The translations under genes were made by a program, and so were the position numbers. A stretch of 64,000 bases of DNA, from the NCBI GenBank assembly GCA_903929795.1, contig CAIYWC010000037.1, positions 124,001 through 188,000 on the forward strand. Direction: 5' to 3'. Positions 56,368 through 64,000 of this stretch are shown here, piece by piece; position 1 is the stretch's first letter; each line of letters begins with the position of its first letter. Under the pieces are notes generated by a model, which saw only the letters and a program-made list of their open reading frames with translations, did not search any database and was not told where the DNA came from. The stretch is from an uncultured Myxococcales bacterium (GTDB lineage Bacteria > Myxococcota_A > UBA9042).

Positions 56368-57288
56368 CTATTTCTGGGTCAGATCCAGGCTCGCCGACCG
56401 CGCCAGCTGCGACAGGACCGCGCACGTCTCGATGTGCCGCAAGCCGGATTCCGACAGCACGCGCGACAGCGGCCGGGTGCCGTCCAGCAGCGACACCACC
56501 CGCATCATCTTGTCGAAGTTGAAGTACGCCTGCGGCATGCCGCCGTCGCCCTCGCGCAGCTTGACCACGCGCGACCACGGGCCCAGCACGCTCTCGTAAT
56601 ACTCCAGCAGCCGCGCCTCGTTGTGCGCCAGGAATGTCTCGATCTGCGGCGAGATCGGTGAGACCGTCAGCAGCCGTTCCAGCGACACCAGCGCGCCTTC
56701 GCGATCGCCGATCTCAAACAGCGCGCCGATGTCCTCGTACAGCACCTGGCTGATGTAGGACGGCATGATCGACTGCTTGTGGCGGATCTTGCGCTTGATG
56801 TCCGGACCCGACAGCACGATCGTCTCGGCCGCGGCAAACTGGTGGCGATCGCGGCCGCCCGCGCGCACGAACTGCTCCGCCACGTCGCCGTTGGGCGCGA
56901 CCGGCTGGCTGGGAATGACCGGCAGGTCCGACTCGGAGATCGACGACAGCCGCTGCGTCGGCGCTGCGTGCGTCGGCGGGCTGTACGTATCCAGCGCGAC
57001 GACCGGGAAGCTGTCCGACTCCGTGAGCGCGCTCTCGTCGACAAGCGCCATCGACTGCGCCAACTCTGCGGGATCCTTGGCGCCGTGCTGAATCAGCAGG
57101 TCCAGCGAGGCCAGCGCGCGCAGCACCCGTTGTCCGCGCTCATCGATCGGCAGGCCGATCACGGCGAGATGCCGGGCGACCGCGTCCTCCGCGCTCACGG
57201 CCGCGGCCAGTGGATCGCGGGGCGGTTCCGGCTCAAGCGCGTAGAGCGAGAACTCGATGGCGGACGTCTGGGTCAAAGCAAACCACAT
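56368..57288 (-). CDS. Hypothetical protein with C-terminal winged-helix-like region
   Basis: A 306-residue soluble protein. The last part (RVVSLLDGTRPLSRVLSESG and HIETCAVLSQLARSASLDL) resembles the DUF4388-type winged-helix found in myxobacterial regulatory proteins. A long variable middle precedes it. The start is a single ATG at 57288. It is divergent from the RluA gene. Role unknown. Confidence 0.65.
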   Translation of the reverse strand: MWFALTQTSAIEFSLYALEPEPPRDPLAAAVSAEDAVARHLAVIGLPIDERGQRVLRALASLDLLIQHGAKDPAELAQSMALVDESALTESDSFPVVALDTYSPPTHAAPTQRLSSISESDLPVIPSQPVAPNGDVAEQFVRAGGRDRHQFAAAETIVLSGPDIKRKIRHKQSIMPSYISQVLYEDIGALFEIGDREGALVSLERLLTVSPISPQIETFLAHNEARLLEYYESVLGPWSRVVKLREGDGGMPQAYFNFDKMMRVVSLLDGTRPLSRVLSESGLRHIETCAVLSQLARSASLDLTQK

Positions 57289-57417
57289 CGCGCGACAGGT
57301 TGGCGCCCGGGCTATCCTGCCGGGAACTTGCGGTTGCTGCAAGTCGGTGCGGCGGCCCCTTGTCGTTTGCCCCTGCACCAGCCTACGCTCCGCGCCGATC
57401 GCCACGAGGATCCGACC

Positions 57418-58347
57418 ATGACAGCCCCCTCCGACGCGCAGTCCCGCGATTTTTCAGTCCCCACCGCGCTGGCGAGCAAGCGCCTGGACCTGGCATTGGC
57501 GACGCTGGCGGGCATCACGCGCAATGAGGCGCGCCGGGCCATCGAGCAGGGCGCGGTCTACCTGGCGGGTAGCCGCTGCCAGTTCGCCGCGACGCTGGTG
57601 CTGGTGGACCAGCCGCTGCGGCTGTTGCCCATCAACCCGGATCGCACGCAGATCGACGACGGCCAGCTGCGCGTCGTGTACCGCGACGATTGGCTGATGG
57701 TCGTGGACAAGCCCGCGGGGCTGCCAACCCAGCCACCGCCGCGCGGTGGCGATGCGCTGAGCCTGCGCGTGCGCAAGGCGCTGGACGGCCGCAGCTATCT
57801 GGGCGAGCTGCACCGGCTGGACCGCGACGTGTCTGGCCTTGTGATGTACGGCATGCGCCCGGATGCGACGGCTAACCTCGCGGAACAGCTGCGTTATCAC
57901 CGCGCGACGCGGCGGTATCTGGGCCTGGTGCACACCGCGATCGCGGTGCCGCGCCAGACCATCAGCGAGCCGATTCGCGAGATCGCGCCCGGGCGCATGG
58001 GCCTGCATCCGGCGGGCATGCCGGCGCGCACGCACGTGTTGCCGCTGGATTTTGCCGCGGTGGAGCGCATGGCGCTCGTGCTGCTCGCGCTGGAGACCGG
58101 GCGGAGCCACCAGATTCGCCTGCACTTGGCCTGGGCGGCGGGCGCGCTGCTGGGCGACCGGCAGTACGGCGACACGCTGGCGCTGCCGCGCATTGGCCTG
58201 CACGCCGCGCTTTTGCGGCTGCGCCACCCGGAAGATGGTCAGCAATGCACGTGGACGCTGACGCCGCCCGACGACTTCTGGGCGCTCGCGGGGAGCGCGC
58301 CGCTGCAGCTGCCGGCTGACTGGGCGGTCCTGGACCCCGCGCACTAG
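57418..58347 (+). CDS. RluA-family pseudouridine synthase
   Basis: A 309-residue enzyme that converts uridine to pseudouridine in RNA. An N-terminal S4-like region (RLDLALATLAGITRNEARRA) precedes the catalytic domain with D135 in LHRLDRDVSGL, and the closing RSHQIRLHLA block. It could modify rRNA or tRNA; the exact target (RluC, RluD or TruC type) is not clear. The stop is 9 bp before the mutase start. Confidence 0.92.
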   Translation: MTAPSDAQSRDFSVPTALASKRLDLALATLAGITRNEARRAIEQGAVYLAGSRCQFAATLVLVDQPLRLLPINPDRTQIDDGQLRVVYRDDWLMVVDKPAGLPTQPPPRGGDALSLRVRKALDGRSYLGELHRLDRDVSGLVMYGMRPDATANLAEQLRYHRATRRYLGLVHTAIAVPRQTISEPIREIAPGRMGLHPAGMPARTHVLPLDFAAVERMALVLLALETGRSHQIRLHLAWAAGALLGDRQYGDTLALPRIGLHAALLRLRHPEDGQQCTWTLTPPDDFWALAGSAPLQLPADWAVLDPAH

Positions 58348-58356
58348 GAGGCACTG

Positions 58357-59982
58357 ATGGACAATCCGCACAAGACCTGGCTGGAGCGCGTCTACCAGCC
58401 GGCGACGAAAAAAGCCTTGCGCCAGGCGATGTTTCGCCGATCGACTGCGGAGGAAGTGCTGCCGATCTACGTGGGCGCGGGCCACCAGGAATTTCCCGGG
58501 CAGTTTCCGTTTACCCGCGGCGTCCAGGCGACGATGTACCGCGGCCGCCTCTGGACCATGCGCCAATACGCGGGTTTTGCCAGCGCCGCCGAGTCCAACG
58601 CCCGCTACCGCTACCTGCTGGCGCGCGGCCAGACGGGCCTGTCGGTGGCGTTTGACCTGCCGACGCAGATGGGCCTCGACCCGGACCACGAGCAGGCGCT
58701 GGGCGAAGTCGGGCGCGTCGGCGTGTCGATCGCCTCGTTGGAGGACATGGAAGTCCTGATGGCGCAGATCCCGCTGGCGGACGTCAGCGTGTCGATGACC
58801 ATCAACGCTACAGCCACGACTTTGCTGGGCTTTTTGTACGTCGCCGCCGAGCGCCAGGGCGTCGATCCCAAGCTGCTGCAGGGCACCGTGCAGAACGATA
58901 TCCTGAAGGAATACATGGCGCGCGGCACGTACATTTACCCGCCGCGGCCGTCGATGCGGCTGATCACCGACCTGTTTGCCTGGTGCGCGGCGGATGTGCC
59001 GAAATGGAATACGATTTCAATCTCCGGCTACCACGTGCGCGAGGCCGGCTGCGACGCGGCGCAAGAGCTGGCGTTCACGCTGGGCGACGGCATCGCGTAC
59101 GTCGAGGCGGCGATCGCGGCGGGCCTGAGTGTCGACGACTTCGCCAATCGCCTGGCGTTTTTCTTCAACGGACACAACAACTTTCTGGAGGAGGTCGCGA
59201 AATTCCGCGCGGCGCGGCGGCTGTGGGCCAGGATCATGCGCGAGCGGTTCGGCGCGCAGCGCGACGAGTCGTGCAAGCTGCGGTTCCACACCCAAACCGG
59301 CGGGTCGACGCTGACGGCGCAGCAGCCGGACAACAACATCGTGCGCGTGACGCTGCAGGCGCTGGCGGCGGTGCTGGGCGGCACGCAGTCGCTGCACACG
59401 AATTCCCGAGATGAAGCGCTGGGTTTGCCGACTGAAGCCGCGGTCGAGATTGCGCTGCGCACCCAGCAGATCATCGCGTACGAATCGGGCGTGGCCGATA
59501 CCATCGACCCGCTGGCCGGCAGCTACCTGGTCGAGGCCTGGACCGACGCGCTGCAAGCCAAGGCCGAGGAATACCTCAAGCGGATCGATGACTTGGGTGG
59601 CATGGTCGCGGCGATCGAGCAGGGCTATCCACAGCGCGAGATCCAGGACAGCGCGTACCGCTATCAGGGCGCGGTGGAGCGCGGCGAGCAGGTGATCGTC
59701 GGCGTCAACCAGTTCCAGTCGAGCCACGAAGTGCCGATGCCGATTCAGAAAATCGACGAGCACATCGAGGGTGAACAGGTCGCGCGGGTCCGCGCCTTGC
59801 GCCTGCGTCGCGATGCGGACGCGCACGCGCGGGCGCTGGTGGCGCTGAACGACGCGGCGCGCAGCGGGCAGAACGTGATGCCGAAGATCGTCGACGCGGC
59901 CCGCGCCTGGGCGACGACCGGGGAGATCTCCGGCGTGCTGCGCGAAGTGTTCGGCAAGCACCAAGAAGTATTGGTGATTTGA
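58357..59982 (+). CDS. Methylmalonyl-CoA mutase large subunit (separate alpha chain)
   Basis: A 541-residue chain with only the TIM-barrel CoA-binding domain; the B12-binding domain is missing and not adjacent, as in split mutases. Tyr71 (RQYAGF) and Arg189 (YMARGTY) match the residues that set methylmalonyl-CoA specificity, unlike the Phe and Gln of isobutyryl-CoA mutase. It would interconvert methylmalonyl- and succinyl-CoA in propionate metabolism. GAGG lies before the ATG, close behind the RluA gene. Confidence 0.9.
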   Translation: MDNPHKTWLERVYQPATKKALRQAMFRRSTAEEVLPIYVGAGHQEFPGQFPFTRGVQATMYRGRLWTMRQYAGFASAAESNARYRYLLARGQTGLSVAFDLPTQMGLDPDHEQALGEVGRVGVSIASLEDMEVLMAQIPLADVSVSMTINATATTLLGFLYVAAERQGVDPKLLQGTVQNDILKEYMARGTYIYPPRPSMRLITDLFAWCAADVPKWNTISISGYHVREAGCDAAQELAFTLGDGIAYVEAAIAAGLSVDDFANRLAFFFNGHNNFLEEVAKFRAARRLWARIMRERFGAQRDESCKLRFHTQTGGSTLTAQQPDNNIVRVTLQALAAVLGGTQSLHTNSRDEALGLPTEAAVEIALRTQQIIAYESGVADTIDPLAGSYLVEAWTDALQAKAEEYLKRIDDLGGMVAAIEQGYPQREIQDSAYRYQGAVERGEQVIVGVNQFQSSHEVPMPIQKIDEHIEGEQVARVRALRLRRDADAHARALVALNDAARSGQNVMPKIVDAARAWATTGEISGVLREVFGKHQEVLVI

Positions 59983-59994
59983 CGCGAGCGGTCG

Positions 59995-62391
59995 CTAATC
60001 CACCGCTGCCGCGCTCTGCGCCGGCTTGACCAAGAACGGTCCCAGCGAGCCCGGCAACTTCGCCGGCCGTGCCAGCATGTCGCGCTGCAGCTCCTGCCAT
60101 TCCGGATACAGCCACGCGTAGGTCTGCGCGGTCGCGGTCACCTGCATGACGTACGCGCGGGTCGCCGGGTACGGGATCGCCTCGACAAAAATGTCCGTCG
60201 GCTGCGCGCCCGCCTTTTTGACCCACGCCTGCACGGCATAGGGCCCAGCGTTGTAGGCGGCTGCCGCCAGCGCCTGGTTGTTGCGGTAAAAGCTCAGCAA
60301 TTGTGTAAGGTACAGCGCGCCGATGTGCAGGTTCGTCTCGGGCCGCTTCAGGCCGCCCGCGCCTGGCGCCGGCAGCTCGTAGACACCGGCGATCATCTTC
60401 GCCGCCGCCGGCAGCAGCTGCACCAGGCCATACGCGCCCGCCTTGGACACGGCAGTTGGCACGAACGCGCTCTCGTGGCGCATGATGGCATACAGGAAAC
60501 TCTTGGAGATCTCAGCGGTTTTCGCCGCACTTTCGGCCTCCGGATAGAACGCCTTGGGAAAGCTCTGCCGCCACACGCCAGCCGTCGAGTCATCTGGCCG
60601 CGCCGCCCGCCGCGTGTGCCGTTCCATCACCGCATAGGCCGCTTTTTTGCGCCCTTCCAGGTCGTAGAGCGTCGCCAGCAGCTGCACGCCGTCCCGCGGC
60701 AGGCCGCGCGACAGACCGTCCTTCAACAGTTCCCGCGCCTCCTTGTGCAGCCCCATGCGCACCAGCAGCACGGCCTCGTCCAGCGCCTGGTGCCGCGCCA
60801 CGCGCAGCCGATCCAGCGACAGCGCCTGCACCGCGCTGCCATCCGACGGCCCCGGCGGCGGCCCTTGCACCCGCGCCGCGCGCTCCGGCCGCAGCTCGCG
60901 GATGCGGTCCACCGCGATCACGCCGTAATACGTCTGCGCGTAGGTCTGCGCGACGGTCGTCCACGCGTCCAGCGCCGGGTCCTTTTGGCCCAACTGCGCC
61001 AGCGCGCGGCCTTGCCAGTACAGCGCCTTGGCGCGCCAGGACTGCCACGAGCCCGTCCACAGGTGGCCAAAATCCTTCTCAAGCTGCACGAAATGCTGCA
61101 GCGCCTCGGCATAGTGTTTGGCGCGGAATTTGCCAAACCCCAGGTTCCACAGCGCCAACTCGCGCTCGTCCGCCGCCGGGTGCTGGGTCAGCACGGTCTG
61201 CAGGGCCTCGGCCGCCCGCGTGGGCTCGTCGACGTTGCCATACAGCTTGTGCAGCCGCTGCAGCGCGCGGGCTTGGGTCTCGTCGCCCGCCGGCAGCTGG
61301 CCGATGCGCTCCAGCAGCGCGATCGCCGCGCGATCGTCGCCCGCCTTGCCCACTGTATCGCCCAGCACAAACAGCGCGCGGCCCAGCTGCACGGGGTCGG
61401 TCAGCTTGGCCACCGCTTGCTGCAGCAGCGCGATCGCGTGCGTGCGGGTCTTCTTCTCGCGGGCCTGCAGCGCACCGGTCACGTACAGGCGCAGGCCGTC
61501 GCCGTCCTCCGTCACGCTCTCGGCCTCACGCAGCCATGTCCGCAGCTCGCTGTCCTTGTGTGCCTGGCGCCGCAGGATCCGCTCGATCTGGTCCGCCGGC
61601 GTCGGCGCCGCACCCAGCGACTTCAGCCCGGAAAAAGCCTCGCGCGCTGTCGTTTCGTCGTCCAGGTTCCAGGCCTCGCGCAGTCGCTGTGCCGCCAGCT
61701 CCGGCTTGCCCGCGCGCTGCGCCAGCTGCCCTTCCAGCAGCGCCCACCACGCGTGCAGCGGCTTGGTCAGCGCGTCCGGCTTGACCCGATCCAGCGCGTC
61801 GCGCGCCGGGCCCGTCTGGCCGCGTGCCAGCTCCAGCTCCGCCATCTCCAGCGTCGCCGCGTCGCGATCGACATGCCACGGCGCGATCGCCGCCAGCTGC
61901 GCCAGCGCCTCGTCCTTATCCGCGCGCTTCAGCGCCAGCTCGGCCAGGTGATACCGCGCCCGCTGCGCCATGGGCCCTGACTGCGCCAGCCGCTGCCACG
62001 CCTCCTGCGCGCCGTGCCAGTCCTTTTGCGCCTCCAGCGCCATGGCCTGCAGCGTCACCACCGCGGCTTGCATCTGGGCCCGCAGCGGCGCCCGCAGCAG
62101 CTCGTGGCCCAGCGTCGCGGCCAGGGCAAACTGGTGCTTGCGATACGCCTCGAACAGCGGCGCATAGCGCGGATCCTCGGCCGCCAATGTCTTGAAATCG
62201 TAGAGACCTTCGGTGGAAACCGGCGCGGCGGCCGCGCTATCGGGCGATTCGACCTCCAAGGTCTCCGCTTGCGTCTCGTCGTCGTCAGCGTCATCGGCGT
62301 AGCCGGGCACGGCAAGCACCGCACAGACGCAAAATATCAATACTTTCAGATAGTTGTACGTAAAACAGCGCTGGAGGTGAAAGACGCGCAT
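59995..62391 (-). CDS. Slt70-like soluble lytic transglycosylase
   Basis: A 798-residue periplasmic enzyme that cleaves peptidoglycan to anhydro-muropeptides. A hydrophobic signal (VLIFCVCAVLAVPGYA) and an acidic stretch precede a long superhelix of TPR-like repeats. The C-terminal SLT domain carries E640 in RHESAF, GLVQLLP, NLHIGALYL and AAAYNAGP. The mutase is convergent and 12 bp away. Confidence 0.93.
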   Translation of the reverse strand: MRVFHLQRCFTYNYLKVLIFCVCAVLAVPGYADDADDDETQAETLEVESPDSAAAAPVSTEGLYDFKTLAAEDPRYAPLFEAYRKHQFALAATLGHELLRAPLRAQMQAAVVTLQAMALEAQKDWHGAQEAWQRLAQSGPMAQRARYHLAELALKRADKDEALAQLAAIAPWHVDRDAATLEMAELELARGQTGPARDALDRVKPDALTKPLHAWWALLEGQLAQRAGKPELAAQRLREAWNLDDETTAREAFSGLKSLGAAPTPADQIERILRRQAHKDSELRTWLREAESVTEDGDGLRLYVTGALQAREKKTRTHAIALLQQAVAKLTDPVQLGRALFVLGDTVGKAGDDRAAIALLERIGQLPAGDETQARALQRLHKLYGNVDEPTRAAEALQTVLTQHPAADERELALWNLGFGKFRAKHYAEALQHFVQLEKDFGHLWTGSWQSWRAKALYWQGRALAQLGQKDPALDAWTTVAQTYAQTYYGVIAVDRIRELRPERAARVQGPPPGPSDGSAVQALSLDRLRVARHQALDEAVLLVRMGLHKEARELLKDGLSRGLPRDGVQLLATLYDLEGRKKAAYAVMERHTRRAARPDDSTAGVWRQSFPKAFYPEAESAAKTAEISKSFLYAIMRHESAFVPTAVSKAGAYGLVQLLPAAAKMIAGVYELPAPGAGGLKRPETNLHIGALYLTQLLSFYRNNQALAAAAYNAGPYAVQAWVKKAGAQPTDIFVEAIPYPATRAYVMQVTATAQTYAWLYPEWQELQRDMLARPAKLPGSLGPFLVKPAQSAAAVD

Positions 62392-62469
62392 CGCATGACG
62401 GTACGCCGATGCAATCCGTTCGGCAAGAATCCCAGGCTGTTCGTGATCAGCAAGCCTGGTACGCAGCCG

Positions 62470-64000
62470 TCAGTCCGCCTTGGGGCACTTGTAGTCTTTC
62501 ATGATCAGGTCGCGCCAGGTCTTGAACTCCGGATCGTCCTCCAGCTTCAGCGCAATCTCGCGCTTTTCCTTGGTGAACATCAGCTGTTCCCATAGCAGAT
62601 CGTCGGCGTCCTTCTTGCCCTGGTCGGGCTTGCCCTTCCATTCCGGTGCTTCTTTCATGCACTTGGACTGCTGGGTGTACTGCATGTAGCGGTTCGCCAG
62701 CACGCGCGGCGTCGGCGTCAGGTCAAAAGCCGCGTTGTCGATCAGGTACTTGCCGTCCGGCGTGCGCTTGAACTTGCGCGTCGTCCAGCCCTCTTTCTCC
62801 AGCTTCTTGAGGTCCAGATCCGGCGGCGACGGGTCGTCGTAGAACAGCACCTTGCGCGGCAGGTAGCCCGGCGCGGTCAGCTCGATCTCGTAGACCCAGG
62901 TCGACACAGCGACGGTCTTCACGGCCATCTCCGGCTTCTTGACGACGTTGCCTTCCTTGTCCTTTTCCTGCGGGCCGTTCTTCATTTCCTCAATCTTTTT
63001 CACGTCATCCGCGGTCAGCCGCTTCTTGTTGCCGTCTTCCTGCTCTTTTTCCAGCAGCGGCAGCGTCGCGAGCGACATCGGCATCTGCAGCTCCTTGTTG
63101 GGCTTGGGCTCCCAGGTGATCGGCCCCACGTGCGGCGGGCTGGGCGGAATCGCCGGCGGCGGCGGCGGGTCGTCGGCCTTGGGCGGCGCAGGCGGCGGCG
63201 GCGGCACCGGCGCGGGGTCGTTGGCGTGCTTCTCTTTCCAAGCGTCTTCGGTCAGGAACGAAATCACGCCTTTGGACGTGCCGTCCTCCGCCTTGGGCAG
63301 CTGCTTGAAATCGCCGACTTTTTTGGTCTTCAGCGCGCGGTTGTCGCCGCTCGAACCGGCCTTGACGATGCACTTCTTGTTGCCCTCGCCGCCGGTGCAC
63401 TCGTAGTTGGTCGGGCAGTCCGCCTGGGCCTTGCACGGCACGCTGCCGGCGATCCGGGCGATGAACGACGCGCGGTCTTCCTCGTACCGCTTTTGCACGA
63501 TCAGCACCGACGTGTCCTTGGGCGGGTCGAAATTGAGGTCAAACTGGCCGTACCGCGCGGTCATCAGGTTGATTTCTTCCTCTTTTTCCTTGCGCTCGAT
63601 CTCCGCCTGGCGATCCTCGTCCGTGATGCACTTGTCCGCCTTGCCCAGCAGGTTGCACTGCAGCCGCGCGTTCAGCTCCTCATCGGTCGACACCTTGACC
63701 ACAATGCCGGCAAACAGCGCGCCCAGCGCCAGCATGGCGATCAGCGCGATCGGCGGCGCTTTTTTCACCGGCGCGACGTCGGCTTCCGGCATCTCCAGCG
63801 CGTCTTCCTTGTCCAGCTGGTCCTTCGAGTGGTCGTCGTCATCCTCCTTGTCCAGCAGGTGCGCCAGCGGGTCTTCAAACTTGCCGCCCGCGTGCTTGGC
63901 CTTGTGGGCGTGGTGATCGTCCGGCTCCGGGTCGTCAACCAGCTCCTGCACTTGCACATCGGCGATCGGCAGCGTGGATTCCACCACGGGGATCGGCGGC
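62470..64000 (-). CDS. Single-pass membrane protein, 5' end beyond window
   Basis: At least 505 residues and open to the right edge, so the N-terminus is missing. An acidic cytoplasmic-like region with an Asp/Lys run is followed by one transmembrane helix (PPIALIAMLALGALFAGIVV), then a large exported part with a Lys/Glu-rich and a Pro-rich linker, and a PEGA-like strand pattern (VYEIELTAPGYLPRKVLFYD). No known function. It lies 78 bp upstream of the lytic transglycosylase. Confidence 0.7.
   Translation of the reverse strand, partial: PPIPVVESTLPIADVQVQELVDDPEPDDHHAHKAKHAGGKFEDPLAHLLDKEDDDDHSKDQLDKEDALEMPEADVAPVKKAPPIALIAMLALGALFAGIVVKVSTDEELNARLQCNLLGKADKCITDEDRQAEIERKEKEEEINLMTARYGQFDLNFDPPKDTSVLIVQKRYEEDRASFIARIAGSVPCKAQADCPTNYECTGGEGNKKCIVKAGSSGDNRALKTKKVGDFKQLPKAEDGTSKGVISFLTEDAWKEKHANDPAPVPPPPPAPPKADDPPPPPAIPPSPPHVGPITWEPKPNKELQMPMSLATLPLLEKEQEDGNKKRLTADDVKKIEEMKNGPQEKDKEGNVVKKPEMAVKTVAVSTWVYEIELTAPGYLPRKVLFYDDPSPPDLDLKKLEKEGWTTRKFKRTPDGKYLIDNAAFDLTPTPRVLANRYMQYTQQSKCMKEAPEWKGKPDQGKKDADDLLWEQLMFTKEKREIALKLEDDPEFKTWRDLIMKDYKCPKAD

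Overview
The window looks like a high-GC chromosomal segment from the myxobacterial/deltaproteobacterial lineage (Myxococcota or a close relative). Lineage clues seen in the sequence are: a surface protein ending in a MYXO-CTERM-like tail (Cys, hydrophobic stretch, RRR); a CPBP-type protease of the kind that processes such tails; secreted lipoproteins built from CDDGN-type cysteine modules; a large serine/threonine kinase-ATPase; an FHA protein; many small outer-membrane barrel proteins; and a Myxococcus-like SOS box in front of recA. No phage, insertion sequence, CRISPR array, tRNA or rRNA was recognised.

Layout. 1-10.4 kb: the end of a subtilase/FG-GAP surface protein, two small unknown genes, a minus-strand operon (two-domain SpeD-like protein, LolA-like protein, DUF1636-like protein), an outer-membrane barrel protein, and a minus-strand operon of FHA/TPR protein, lone receiver and phospholipase D-like lipoprotein. 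10.7-16.2 kb: rplU-rpmA, a giant kinase-ATPase, and divergent recA. 16.2-24.2 kb: Tat-exported phosphoesterase, hutU, a DnaA-box-rich AT-rich region that is the likely replication origin, then dnaN, recF, murA and proB. 24.3-32.8 kb: NRDE protein, secreted esterase, Gly-rich protein, a two-gene beta-oxidation unit, a PilZ protein and a CPBP protease. 33.0-37.0 kb: a 1337-residue cysteine-repeat lipoprotein.

37.1-44.3 kb: a degenerate FAD-oxidase-like protein, trmL and several envelope proteins, including a parvulin-like lipoprotein and a LamG-like lipoprotein. 44.4-46.2 kb: a small TetR-associated operon (DUF2141, quinone reductase, TetR) behind a promoter full of dyads. 46.2-54.4 kb: rnpB tightly followed by aroA, a PHP-like protein, ribF-aroE, two paralogous envelope proteins and hutI. 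54.6-64 kb: a VWA lipoprotein, an unknown protein, a RluA-type pseudouridine synthase, a methylmalonyl-CoA mutase large subunit, a lytic transglycosylase and a truncated membrane protein.

How the genes fit together. dnaN-recF beside the putative oriC, plus recA, form a replication/repair core, although dnaA itself is not in the window. aroA and aroE serve the shikimate pathway, and hutU and hutI serve histidine breakdown, but each pair is split. The beta-oxidation pair and the mutase suggest fatty-acid and propionate use. The most notable observations are the oriC lacking dnaA, a MurA with Asp in place of the catalytic Cys, a fused SpeD with one dead half, the recA operator array, an approximately 95-bp dispersed intergenic element in three copies, a strict A-B alternation of cysteine modules, and four consecutive dyads ahead of the TetR operon. 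Start sites were chosen by ribosome binding site, signal peptide or family alignment; where they are uncertain this is stated.
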